Source: Streptomyces daqingensis (lineage in GTDB: Bacteria > Actinomycetota > Actinomycetes > Streptomycetales > Streptomycetaceae). Taken from it: a stretch of DNA of 64,000 nucleotides. The stretch is from positions 62,001 through 126,000 of the forward strand of contig NZ_BMMP01000013.1 of assembly GCF_014645895.1 (NCBI RefSeq), given 5' to 3'. Shown in pieces: positions 41,112 to 49,952 of this stretch (the first letter of the stretch is position 1; every line of letters starts with the position of its first letter). Below the pieces are notes generated by a model, which worked only from the letters and a program-made list of their open reading frames with translations, had not been told where the DNA came from and did no database searches. The position numbers were made by a program, and so were the translations under genes.

Positions 41112-43429
41112 GCGCCGACGCCTACACCGTCGTCGGCGGCGGCGCCATCGGCGGGACCCTGGCCCACAGCCTGGCCCGCGCCGGGCACCCCGTCACCGTC
41201 ATCGACAGCGACGCGGACCACGTCGCCGCCATGCGCGAACGCGGCCTGAAGGTCGACCACGGCCACGGCCGGTTCGCCGCCGCCCGCGTCACGGCGGCGA
41301 CGCCCGGGGAGTTCGACGGGCCGCTGGAGCGGGTGCTGCTCGCCGTGAAGGCGCAGGCGACGCGGAGCGCGATGGACTGGATCGCCCCGCGGCTGGCACC
41401 CGACGGCTACGTGGTCTCCGTGCAGAACGGATTCAACGAACCGGTGATCGCCTCGTACGTCGGGGAGAAGCGCACCCTCGCCGCCTTCGTCAACATCTTC
41501 GCCGACCTGACGGCGCCGGGAGTCGTACGCGACGGAGGGCCGGGCGCCTTCGTCATCGGCGAGCCGGGCGGCGCACCGGTCTCGGAACGCGTCCGCCGGC
41601 TCGTCGACGACCTCCAGGCATGGGGGCCGGCCCGTGCGAGCGACAACGTCGAGGGCTACCTGTGGGCGAAGGCCGGCTTCGGCGCGATGCTCGCCGCCAC
41701 GGCCCTCGCCGACGCCTCGATGGCCGACCTGATCGACCGTCACAGGGAAGCGATGTACGCCGTGGTCGGCGAGGTCTTCGACGTGGCGGAGGCGGCCGGC
41801 ATGCGTCTGGAGCCGTTCGACGCCTTCGAGGCACGGGCCTTCCAGCGGGGCCGGCCGGCACACGTGCGGGACAGTGCCACCGACAGGCTGACCGCGTGGC
41901 TGCGCACCCAGCCGAAGGACCGCAGCGGCATCTGGCGCGACCTCGCGGTGCGGCGCCGTCCCGTCGAGGTGACCACGCACTACACGACGGTCTTCGAGGA
42001 AGCGGAGCGCGCGGGCATCGAAACGCCCGTACTGCGCGCCGTCATCGGCGGACTGCGCGAGCTGGAGGCCGACCCGGCGGGTATGTCGGAGGAACGCCTG
42101 GACGAGCTGGACCGACTGGCCGCCCGCCACGCCGAGCGCGCCGGGGAGGAGGCGCCCGGGACGCCCGGTGAGGCCGCCGGCGCCGCACACTCCGGATGCG
42201 CCTCGTCCGCCGGCTCCGGCCTCCCCTCACGGCCCGTGCTCGGCGGCGTGCAGGCGCAGGCCGTGCAGGCCTGGCTGGAGGAGCACCGGGAGGCGATGGT
42301 CGACGACCTCGCCGCCTACACCGCGCAGGGCAGCTCCAGCGACGACCCCGCGGAGCTGGAGCGGTGCCTGGAATGGCTACGGGAATGGCTGGACGACGCA
42401 CTCGGCGCGCCCGGAGTCCGGGGCGTCGGCGAGGAGTTGCTGCAGCGCGACACCAGGGGCGACGTGCTCGTGCGGCGCTACCCGGCCACCGGCGGCACGG
42501 ATGAGGAGCAGTCCGGAAACGCTCCCGTGCTGCTGCTCGCGCACTACGACACGGTGTGGTCCACGGGCACCCTGGAGGGCTGGCCCTTCCGGCGCGACGG
42601 CGACGTGTGCACCGGGCCGGGCGTCTTCGACATGAAGGCGGGGCTCGTCCAGGCGGTCTGGGCGCTGAAGGCCCTCGACGCGCTCGGCCTGCCCCGGCCC
42701 GCGTGCACGCTGGTGCTCAACGGCGACGAGGAGACGGGAAGCCTCGCCTCCAGCGAGGCGATCGTCTCCGAAGCCCTCGGCTCGCGCGCCGCGTTCGTCT
42801 TCGAGGCGTCGGCGGACGGCGCGGTCAAGACGTCCCGGAAGGGCGTCGGGCTCTTCCGCCTGACCGTCGAGGGCGTCGAGGCGCACGCCGGGCTGGATCC
42901 CACCGCGGGGGCCAGCGCGATCGAGGAGGCCGCGCACCAGGTGCTGGACCTCGGCGCGCTCAGCCGCCCCTCCGCCGGCACCACCGTCAACGTCGGCGTG
43001 CTGCACGCGGGGACGCGCAGCAACGTCACGGCGGGGCGCGCCGTCGCGGACATCGACGTCCGAGTCGCGTCGGAGCCGGAGCGGCAGCGGATCGACGAGG
43101 CGCTGGCCGGGATCTCCCCCGTGAACCCCCGTACGGAGGTGAAGGTCACCGGGGAGTGGAACCGCCCCGTCTTCGAACGCACCCCAGGAGTGGCCCGGCT
43201 GTACTCGCTGGCCCGCGACTGCGCGGCACCGCTGGACCTCGACCTGCGGGAGTGCGCCGTGGGCGGAGCCAGCGACGGCAACTTCGTGCTCGCAGCCGGG
43301 GTGCCCGTGCTGGACGGGCTGGGCGCGGTCGGCGCGGGAGCGCACGCCCGCGACGAGCACGCCACGGTCAGCGGCATGACGCAGCGGGCGGCTCTCGCGG
43401 CGTCCCTGCTGGCCGCGTTCACGGAGTGA
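41108..43429 (+). CDS. Fusion: ketopantoate-reductase-like domain + M20 metallo-amidohydrolase
   Basis: 773 residues in one frame. Residues 1-345: ApbA/PanE-type fold with VVGGGAIGGTLAHSLARAGH, LLAVKAQAT, SVQNGFNEP and the Lys in YLWAKAGFGA. Residues 346-377: Gly/Ala/Ser linker. Residues 378-773: M20 peptidase of the glutamate carboxypeptidase type with all metal/catalytic residues: LLAHYDTVW, GVFDMKAG, LNGDEETGS, GGASDGNF and a C-terminal AHARDEH. The domains are normally separate proteins. ATGA overlap with the SDR. It may couple a reduction to amide cleavage. Confidence 0.87.
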   Translation: MSADAYTVVGGGAIGGTLAHSLARAGHPVTVIDSDADHVAAMRERGLKVDHGHGRFAAARVTAATPGEFDGPLERVLLAVKAQATRSAMDWIAPRLAPDGYVVSVQNGFNEPVIASYVGEKRTLAAFVNIFADLTAPGVVRDGGPGAFVIGEPGGAPVSERVRRLVDDLQAWGPARASDNVEGYLWAKAGFGAMLAATALADASMADLIDRHREAMYAVVGEVFDVAEAAGMRLEPFDAFEARAFQRGRPAHVRDSATDRLTAWLRTQPKDRSGIWRDLAVRRRPVEVTTHYTTVFEEAERAGIETPVLRAVIGGLRELEADPAGMSEERLDELDRLAARHAERAGEEAPGTPGEAAGAAHSGCASSAGSGLPSRPVLGGVQAQAVQAWLEEHREAMVDDLAAYTAQGSSSDDPAELERCLEWLREWLDDALGAPGVRGVGEELLQRDTRGDVLVRRYPATGGTDEEQSGNAPVLLLAHYDTVWSTGTLEGWPFRRDGDVCTGPGVFDMKAGLVQAVWALKALDALGLPRPACTLVLNGDEETGSLASSEAIVSEALGSRAAFVFEASADGAVKTSRKGVGLFRLTVEGVEAHAGLDPTAGASAIEEAAHQVLDLGALSRPSAGTTVNVGVLHAGTRSNVTAGRAVADIDVRVASEPERQRIDEALAGISPVNPRTEVKVTGEWNRPVFERTPGVARLYSLARDCAAPLDLDLRECAVGGASDGNFVLAAGVPVLDGLGAVGAGAHARDEHATVSGMTQRAALAASLLAAFTE

Positions 43430-43468
43430 GCCCCGGGACCGGGAGCCGGCGGCGCTGAGAGGCCGGAG

Positions 43469-43531
43469 CGCGTACGGCCGTGGTGCCGACTGCCCCGCTC
43501 AGCGGGGCCGTTGCTCTCACGGCCGTACGCG
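43469..43531 (+). terminator. Nested hairpin after the catabolic operon
   Basis: The outer 14-base stem pairs CGCGTACGGCCGTG (43469-43482) with 43518-43531. An inner hairpin CCCCG...CGGGG (43493-43507) sits in the loop. It follows the operon stop by 40 bases. No T-tract is present. Confidence 0.7.
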
Positions 43532-43713
43532 TCCCACCACGGCCGTGACCTCGCCGGGGGCCGGCCGGACTGGTGGTCCGGATACGACGTCCCTCCGGTC
43601 GCATCCCCTTGGCGGGTTTTCACGGGTGCCGGCCCCTCACCGACGGCTCCGGCTCGCTCCCCTGAGGGCTCTGACGTACTCTCAGCTGACGTACTGCAAG
43701 CGGGGGGTTGCCG

Positions 43714-44205
43714 ATGGTGTACGTACGCGATGTGGTGCGGGAAGTGGTGGCGGAGCAGGCGGCACACGAACTGCCGCTGGTCGACAGCCTCCGCGAGCTG
43801 GACGACGCCGGGGCCGTCCGCGCCCTCGCCTCCCGGCGGCAGAGGCGGGAACCGCTCGGCTTCGGCTACGCCGAGGTCGCCGGGCTGATCGCTCCCGTGG
43901 TCTGGCTCGTCCTCGACCAGGCGGCGCGGCGCGGTGTGGACACGGCCACGGAGAGCCTTATGGAACGGCTCCGCTCGGGGACGCGGCGGCTGCTCAGGCG
44001 AGGCCCTGACGCGACGGAACCGGTCGTGATCGAACTGGAGCCCGGCGAACTGGCCCTCGTCAGGACCCAGATCGTGGAGCGGGCGACGGAACGCGGCATG
44101 GAGCGCGCGGAGGCCGAGGCGCTCGCGGACAGCGTCGTGGCCAGGATCGCGATGGCCCCGGCGACCTCGGGCACGCAGTCCGAGACGCCTGACGACCCCT
44201 CGTGA
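43714..44205 (+). CDS. Small hypothetical protein coupled to a membrane metalloprotease
   Basis: A 163-residue protein. It is charged and helical: MVYVRDVVREVVAEQAAHEL, then a hydrophobic stretch EVAGLIAPVVWLVLDQAARR (about 68-87) that may be one membrane segment, then a basic patch RRLLRRGPDATEP, and an acidic helical tail. No family is recognised. ATG 43714 follows GGGGGG. Its stop overlaps the next GTG (GTGA), so it is made with the protease and may be its partner or regulator. Confidence 0.75.
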   Translation: MVYVRDVVREVVAEQAAHELPLVDSLRELDDAGAVRALASRRQRREPLGFGYAEVAGLIAPVVWLVLDQAARRGVDTATESLMERLRSGTRRLLRRGPDATEPVVIELEPGELALVRTQIVERATERGMERAEAEALADSVVARIAMAPATSGTQSETPDDPS

Positions 44206-47132
44206 GGCCGCCGGCCGCGTTCAGGAGCGCGACCGGCACCGGGCCCCGATTCGTGCTCCTGATGGTGCTCGTCACGCTCTCCGGCGTTCCGCTGTTCGGG
44301 ATCACCTTCACCGCCCTGACCATGGACTACGAGTCCGGGTCCGGGGCGATGGACTGCATGTTCGCAGCGGGGTTCGACCCCGCTGCCGGCGATGGTGAGA
44401 ACGCCCTGCGGGCGATGCGCCGCCCGGAGCTGCTGAGGAAGTGCCTCGACGAGCAGCCCCAGTCCTACGCCGGACTCGTCGCGACGGCGGCGATGCTCGC
44501 CGTCGCGGCAGCCGTGTACTGGTACCAGCCGAAGCTGCACGGACTGCGGCGCAGGTCGGCACCCGTCGAGACTGTCGACGCCGACGGCTCCCTGGCCGCG
44601 GAGCTGGCCCTGCTGCGCACCCACGCCGGGCTCGGACCGGAGCTGAGCTTCCGCGTCGACCTGGCCCGAACGACGTCCAGCGCCTACGTCGAGGGACGGT
44701 CCGGCCGCTACAGCGTGCATCTGCACGCCGGGCTGCTGGTGAGGCGGGGAACCGACCCCGAGGGGTTCCGCGCCGTCGTCCTGCACGAACTCGCGCACGT
44801 ACGCCACCGCGACGTCGACTACGCGTCCGCGAGTACCGCGCTGTGGCGGGTGTTCGTCGTCACCGCGCTGCTGCCGCACCTCGGCCAGTACGGCTACTCC
44901 CTCTTCCTCCTGGCCCTCCACACCGACTCCCCGTGGTCTCCCGCGGCGCCCTCGATGGTGGGTTTCGTCCTCGTCGCCCTGCTCCTCGTCGGACTGGTGC
45001 ACCTGGCGCGGGCCGATCTGCTGCGCAGGCGCGAGTTCCACGCCGACCTCCGCGCCGTGGCGTGGGGCGCGGACCCGGCCGGCTGGCACCGTCCGGAACC
45101 GCGGGGCGGCGTGCTGCCGTCGTTGCGCCGGTTCACCGCGCCCCTGCGGACGCATCCCGGCTGGGAGGAGCGCAGGACTGTCCTCGCGGACCCTGGCCGC
45201 CTCGACAGGCTCGTCCCACTGGAGATGTTCCTGACCGGTGTGTCCGCCTCGCTGCTGTTCGGGGCGGTGTCCGTCCTCCCGTTCATGCCGCGTGGAACGG
45301 CTCTCCTGTGGACTTCGGACGGTCTCGTGACACTGGCGCTCTGCTCCGTACTGGGCGTGCAGGCGACGCGGGCCGCAAGCAGGGTCGACAGGATCGCCGA
45401 ATCCGGCGTGCTCGCCGGGCTCTGGCTCGGATTCGGGCTGCTGGTCGGGCAGTTCGCGGTAAGCGGCCGGCACCGGGTCGACCTCGTGCCCTCGAACCCC
45501 GAGTACCTCCTGGTCTTCCTGCTCGTCGGGACCGTGCCACTGGTGTGGTGGTCGCAGACGCTGCGGCTGCTCCCCGGCCTGCCCGGGCGGAGTCGCCGCG
45601 TCGCTCTCCTGGTCTGTGCGCTGGCGGCGGCCCTGACCCTGCTGAGCGGGCTGATGTGGTGGCGGCTCGGCGGGGAGCGCATCATCCTGGGGATCGGCGA
45701 CCCGGCGGGCGCCTTCGCCAAGGCCTACACCCTGACGGTCCACGGGGACTGGGGGCCTTATGCCTCGGACTTGTCGGCCCTCGCCGAAGGCACGTTCGTC
45801 CTGTCGTCGCTGCACGCGCAGCCTCCCGTCAGCGTGGCGGCCGTCCTGCTGTGGCTCGCGCCGCTGGTGCTGTTCCTCTTCCAGGGCGCGGAAGCAGCTC
45901 GGCGGTCCCGCCCTGAGGTACGGCGGACGCTCGCCGCCGCCGTCGCGTGCGGTCTGATGTCCTTGGTGGTCGTGGCCGTGGTGAGGTACGCGCAGGCCAC
46001 GCCCCGCCCGGCGGACGTGCAGGAGCGGACGGGTGCCTTCCTGATCGTTCAGATCTGGTGGCTGATCGTGACGGTGACGGTCGTCTGCATGGTCGCGGGC
46101 GCATTGGTGGCGGCCTTCTCACGCCGGCACTGGATGCTCAGGGCCCTGGTCGCCGCGCAGGTGGTGCAACTGTTCCTGTACGGGGGCGTGTTCCTCTCAT
46201 ACGCCGCCGACGGCTGCCTGGGACCGGCGAACGCCGTCTCCGACACCTGTCACTGGAATCTCCGCAACGGCTTGACCACTGCCGTCCCGGTCGTCCGTCT
46301 CACCTACAACAACGCCGTCCTCGGCGCGGCCTGTGCCGCGCTCCTGGGCGCGGGCTGCGCGCGGCTCGTCCGGCGGTGGCGTGCCCGTCCGGAGCTCTCC
46401 CTCGCGCCGCTGCCGGCACCGGCCGCCGCGGGCCACCGGCGGGTGACCGCTCTGAAGGCGGGGGCGGTGCTCGCGTTCTGCGTGCCGGCGGTGTTCGCGG
46501 TCCTCGTCGTCAACTCCGCACCGAAACCGTCGGATTACTCGGACATCGCCGCCCGGGAGCTGGCCGGTGCGGACGGAGACCCCGGCAGTCCGCCGGGGCG
46601 AGCGGGCGGGCGGACCGGGGACGACGGCCGGAAGCCGGAGCGTGGGAAGGGCACGGAGGATCCCGCGGTTCAGCGCCTGCAGATGCACTCCTGGCTGCAC
46701 AAGGGGGGCATCAGACGTGTACGGAAGTTCGACGCGGCGGTGACCTCGCTGTACGCCGAGATCGGCAAGGTGCGCGCCCGGGGTGAGGGGAAGAAGAGGG
46801 TGCGGGTGGAGGAGAAGGACTTCCACAAGCTCTGCGTCGACGTGCGGAAACGGACCGACCGCACCCTGGATTACTTCCCCGTTCCGGACAAGGAACTACA
46901 GCGCGAGTGGTCGGCCGCGCTGCGCCGGGTGCGGACCGCGGCCCGCGAGTGCCAGGAGGCGACGGTCCTCCCCGAGGACGAGTCCAGGGCGGCGAGGAAG
47001 AAGCGGGAGAAGAAGTTCACCGGCTCCCTCCACGAGGTCGTCAGGGGAGTAAGCGACGTCACTGCCGTCTTCGAGAAGATCACGGTCGAGGCCGGCTCCA
47101 CGACGGGCCACCGCGGGAGGAAGGACGACTGA
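44202..47132 (+). CDS. Large integral-membrane M48/M56-type metalloprotease
   Basis: 976 residues. The zinc site is VVLHELAHVRHRDVD (HExxH, about residue 195), with a third ligand Glu in LLRRREFHADLRA. Membrane helices flank it: about 17-40 and 92-113 before it, several pairs between 210 and 530, and more to about 730. From about 770 there is a disordered Gly/Arg region and then a cytoplasmic-looking coiled coil. It is far longer than HtpX or BlaR1. The substrate is unknown. The small upstream partner is coupled by GTGA. Confidence 0.85.
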   Translation: MRPPAAFRSATGTGPRFVLLMVLVTLSGVPLFGITFTALTMDYESGSGAMDCMFAAGFDPAAGDGENALRAMRRPELLRKCLDEQPQSYAGLVATAAMLAVAAAVYWYQPKLHGLRRRSAPVETVDADGSLAAELALLRTHAGLGPELSFRVDLARTTSSAYVEGRSGRYSVHLHAGLLVRRGTDPEGFRAVVLHELAHVRHRDVDYASASTALWRVFVVTALLPHLGQYGYSLFLLALHTDSPWSPAAPSMVGFVLVALLLVGLVHLARADLLRRREFHADLRAVAWGADPAGWHRPEPRGGVLPSLRRFTAPLRTHPGWEERRTVLADPGRLDRLVPLEMFLTGVSASLLFGAVSVLPFMPRGTALLWTSDGLVTLALCSVLGVQATRAASRVDRIAESGVLAGLWLGFGLLVGQFAVSGRHRVDLVPSNPEYLLVFLLVGTVPLVWWSQTLRLLPGLPGRSRRVALLVCALAAALTLLSGLMWWRLGGERIILGIGDPAGAFAKAYTLTVHGDWGPYASDLSALAEGTFVLSSLHAQPPVSVAAVLLWLAPLVLFLFQGAEAARRSRPEVRRTLAAAVACGLMSLVVVAVVRYAQATPRPADVQERTGAFLIVQIWWLIVTVTVVCMVAGALVAAFSRRHWMLRALVAAQVVQLFLYGGVFLSYAADGCLGPANAVSDTCHWNLRNGLTTAVPVVRLTYNNAVLGAACAALLGAGCARLVRRWRARPELSLAPLPAPAAAGHRRVTALKAGAVLAFCVPAVFAVLVVNSAPKPSDYSDIAARELAGADGDPGSPPGRAGGRTGDDGRKPERGKGTEDPAVQRLQMHSWLHKGGIRRVRKFDAAVTSLYAEIGKVRARGEGKKRVRVEEKDFHKLCVDVRKRTDRTLDYFPVPDKELQREWSAALRRVRTAARECQEATVLPEDESRAARKKREKKFTGSLHEVVRGVSDVTAVFEKITVEAGSTTGHRGRKDD

Positions 47133-47220
47133 GCGCGGCTTGTGCACCGCCCCGCCCCCGGTGTCCCACCGTCGCCCCTCGTCCCGCGGCGCGACCTCCG
47201 CGACCTCCCGTGATCGCGCT

Positions 47221-47249
47221 TCAACTGTGCCCTCCGCCAGTACAGTTGA
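47221..47249. promoter_or_regulatory. Perfect 8-base inverted repeat upstream of the TerD gene
   Basis: TCAACTGT (47221-47228) and ACAGTTGA (47242-47249), 13 bases between, 53 bases before the TerD start. Likely a regulator site; consensus unknown to me. Confidence 0.5.
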
Positions 47250-47301
47250 GCATGTGAGCGCGGTCGCTTCCGCCCACATCCGCACGGAGGAAGGGACGTT
47301 T

Positions 47302-47829
47302 GTGAGCATCAGCAAGGGACTCGGAAAGGTCGGGGTGGCTCTGAAGTGGGACCCCAGTCCCATAGGTGCACCGGTGCACGATCTCGACCTCGTGGCCGCC
47401 ACGTACACGGCTGACGATCCGTACGGAAAGCCCGCCTACCTCGTCACCTTCGACAGCCGCTCGCCGGACGGCACGATCACCCTGGACAGGGAGAGCCGCA
47501 CCGGGCAGGGCTTCGGCCCCGACGAGGCCCTGACGCTCGAACTGGAGCGGCTGGCATCCTCCTACGCGCGGGTCGTCGTGGGCGTCGTCATCCAGCAGAG
47601 CGGGGGGCGCATGACGTTCGGCGACGTCGCCAACACCGCGGTCGAGGTCACCGAGGGCTACACGCAACTGGCGGACGACGACTTCGCGGGCGTCGCCGGT
47701 TCCACTGCGGCGACGGTCGCGGAGTTCGTCCGCGGCGAGTCCGGCGGGTGGGAACTCCGGGCGGGCGTCCGCGGGTTCGACGCCGAGCCGGACGAGTTCG
47801 CCGCACTGATGGGGAGGAAGCCGGCCTGA
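47302..47829 (+). CDS. TerD-family stress protein
   Basis: A 175-residue TerD-domain protein: MSISKGLGKVGVALKWDPSP, then DLVAATYTADDPYGKPAYLV, FDSRSPDGTITLDRESRTGQ and the conserved FGPDEALTLEL. TerD proteins bind Ca2+ and belong to tellurite/stress operons. Several of the Asp residues of the calcium sites (DLDLVAATY, SPDGTI) are visible. GTG 47302 follows GGAGGAAGGG at seven bases. No other ter gene is next to it. Confidence 0.9.
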   Translation: MSISKGLGKVGVALKWDPSPIGAPVHDLDLVAATYTADDPYGKPAYLVTFDSRSPDGTITLDRESRTGQGFGPDEALTLELERLASSYARVVVGVVIQQSGGRMTFGDVANTAVEVTEGYTQLADDDFAGVAGSTAATVAEFVRGESGGWELRAGVRGFDAEPDEFAALMGRKPA

Positions 47830-47834
47830 CCCGT

Positions 47835-47861
47835 CGGCCGCCCGGCTGCGCCCGGCGGCCG
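47835..47861 (+). terminator. 8-bp hairpin after the TerD gene
   Basis: CGGCCGCC (47835-47842) pairs with GGCGGCCG (47854-47861) six bases after the stop codon. Further GC-rich repeats follow to 47965. Confidence 0.55.
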
Positions 47862-48008
47862 TGACGTGCCGGACAGGTACCGCGGTCCGGCGCCAGGCGA
47901 CCGGGCACCGGGCCGTGCCCCGCCGCCCGGCCGGACCCGCCGCCCGGCCGGGCGCGGCGCACCCCTGAGGTGCTGGGCCGCCCCGGCGCCCCCGGGCAGA
48001 CTTGCCGG

Positions 48009-49895
48009 ATGAACGAGTCCCGGGGGTCCGGCACCCAGCAGACCGAGCGCAGCCGCTGGGCGGCCCTCCACCGGCCCCTGCGCCGCTTCCTGCGCACCGA
48101 GACCGGCAGCGCCGCGATGCTGCTGGCCGCGACGCTGGCGGCACTCGTCTGGGCGAACCTCGACTCCGGGTCGTACGAGCGCGTATGGGCGACGCGGCTG
48201 TTCGTCGGGATCTCCGACGCCCGGATCTCGCTCGACCTGCACGAGTGGGTCAACAGCGGCCTCATGACGTTCTTCTTCTTCGTGGTCGGGCTGGAGGCGC
48301 GGCGCGAGTTCGACATGGGCGACCTGCGGGAGCGGCGCCGCGTCACCCTGCCCGTCCTCGCCGGCATCGGCGGCATGGCGGTGCCCGTGGGGATCTACCT
48401 GGCGTTCAACGCGGGGCATTCCACCGCGCAGGGGTGGGGCACCGCCATGTCGACGGACACCGCTTTCGCACTGGGCATGCTCGCCCTGGTCGGTCCGCGG
48501 TTCCCGAGACGGCTGCGTGCCTTCATGCTCACGTTCACCGTCGTCGACGACGTCATCGCGCTGCTGGTCATCGCCCTCGTCTACAGCGAAGAGGTGGCCC
48601 GGGGCCCGCTGCTGACGGCGGTCGGCATCTTCGCGGCGGTGCTGCTCGTCCGCACCGCAGGGGTGAGCTCCGGAGTCGTGTACGCGGTGCTGGGGGCGGC
48701 GCTGTGGGTCGCGATGCTCGAATCCGGCGTGGACCCGGTCACCACGGGTCTGGCGCTGGGGCTGCTGACGTACGCCTATCCGGCGTCCCGCGGCGACCTG
48801 GAGCGGGCCAGCGGCCTCTTCCGGCTCTTCCGCGAGCAGCCCACCGGCGAACTGGCCCGTACGGCGCGGGTGGGACTGAGGGCGGCGATCTCACCCAACG
48901 AGCGTCTGCAGAACCTCTTCCACCCCTGGACGAGTTACGTGATCGTGCCGCTGTTCGCCCTCGCCAACGTCGGGGTCCCGCTGACGGAGGAGCTCCTGAC
49001 CCGGGCCTTCACCTCGCCGCTGACCTACGGCATCCTCTGCGGCTTCGTCCTGGGCAAGCCCGTGGGCGTCGTCGGCGTCTCGTGGCTCGTGACACGCCTC
49101 AGCCACGGCAGGCTGCGGCCACCGGTGGGCTGGGCCGCCGCGGCGGGCGGCGGCACCATCGCCGGCATCGGGTTCACCGTCTCGCTGCTGATCGCCGGAC
49201 TCGCCTTCCACGGCGAGGAGTTGGAGGAGGCGAAGATCGGCGTGCTCAGTGCGGCGCTGTGCGCGTCCGCGCTCACGTGGGGGCTGTCGAGGGCGACGGC
49301 CCTCCTGCCGCACCGGCTACGGGGCCGTGCGCTGCTGGGCCTGTCCGAGCCTGTCGTCGACCTCGCCTCCGTCGTCGACGGCGACCGCGACCACGTGCGG
49401 GGGGCCGAGGAGGCCGTCGTGACGATCCTCGAGTACGGCGACTACGAGTGCCCCTACTGCAGCGGCGCGGACCCGGTCGTCCGCGAGCTGCTCGGCTCCC
49501 ACGAGGACGTCCGCCACGTGTGGCGCCATCTGCCGCTGACGGACGTGCACCCCAACGCGCAGCTCGGCGCCGAAGCAGCCGAAGCAGCCGCCGCGCAGGG
49601 CGCGTTCTGGGAGATGCACGAGTGGCTGCTGTCGCATCAGGAGCAGCTGAACGTGCCGGATCTGGTGCGGCAGGCCCAGGCGCTGGGGCTCGACGTGGAA
49701 CGCTTCCGCGAGGACCTGCGCGAGCGCATCGGCCAGGACCGCATCCTGCAGGACCTCGACTCCGCCGACGAGAGCGGGGTCTCCGGCACTCCAACGTTCT
49801 TCATCAACGGCCGCCGCCACCAGGGGGGTTACGACATGGACAGCCTGTACAAGGCCGTGAAGGCGGCGCGGGTGCGGGCGCACATGGGGCCGTGA
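48009..49895 (+). CDS. nhaA: Na+/H+ antiporter NhaA fused to a DsbA-like thioredoxin domain
   Basis: 628 residues. The antiporter (about 1-425) shows FFFFVVGLEARREF, GTAMSTDTAFALGMLALVGP and TFTVVDDVIALLVIAL, which includes the double Asp that carries Na+/H+. The C-terminal 190 residues are a DsbA/thioredoxin fold with EYGDYECPYCSGADP (CPYC active site) and a late GVSGTPTFFINGRRHQGGYD (cis-Pro). The fusion is known in actinobacteria. It may couple ion homeostasis to redox protection in the envelope. The ATG lies at the start of a GC-rich leader. Confidence 0.92.
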   Translation: MNESRGSGTQQTERSRWAALHRPLRRFLRTETGSAAMLLAATLAALVWANLDSGSYERVWATRLFVGISDARISLDLHEWVNSGLMTFFFFVVGLEARREFDMGDLRERRRVTLPVLAGIGGMAVPVGIYLAFNAGHSTAQGWGTAMSTDTAFALGMLALVGPRFPRRLRAFMLTFTVVDDVIALLVIALVYSEEVARGPLLTAVGIFAAVLLVRTAGVSSGVVYAVLGAALWVAMLESGVDPVTTGLALGLLTYAYPASRGDLERASGLFRLFREQPTGELARTARVGLRAAISPNERLQNLFHPWTSYVIVPLFALANVGVPLTEELLTRAFTSPLTYGILCGFVLGKPVGVVGVSWLVTRLSHGRLRPPVGWAAAAGGGTIAGIGFTVSLLIAGLAFHGEELEEAKIGVLSAALCASALTWGLSRATALLPHRLRGRALLGLSEPVVDLASVVDGDRDHVRGAEEAVVTILEYGDYECPYCSGADPVVRELLGSHEDVRHVWRHLPLTDVHPNAQLGAEAAEAAAAQGAFWEMHEWLLSHQEQLNVPDLVRQAQALGLDVERFREDLRERIGQDRILQDLDSADESGVSGTPTFFINGRRHQGGYDMDSLYKAVKAARVRAHMGP

Positions 49896-49952
49896 CACCG
49901 CTTCTGGCGCCGTTGATCCGCGGCCTGTTCCGCCGTTCCCTGCCGCCCGGGG

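Noticed and set aside
43430..43713. tRNA or small RNA gene in the hairpin-rich gap
   Set aside because: The nested hairpin lacks cloverleaf arms or a TPsiC box and is best read as a terminator.
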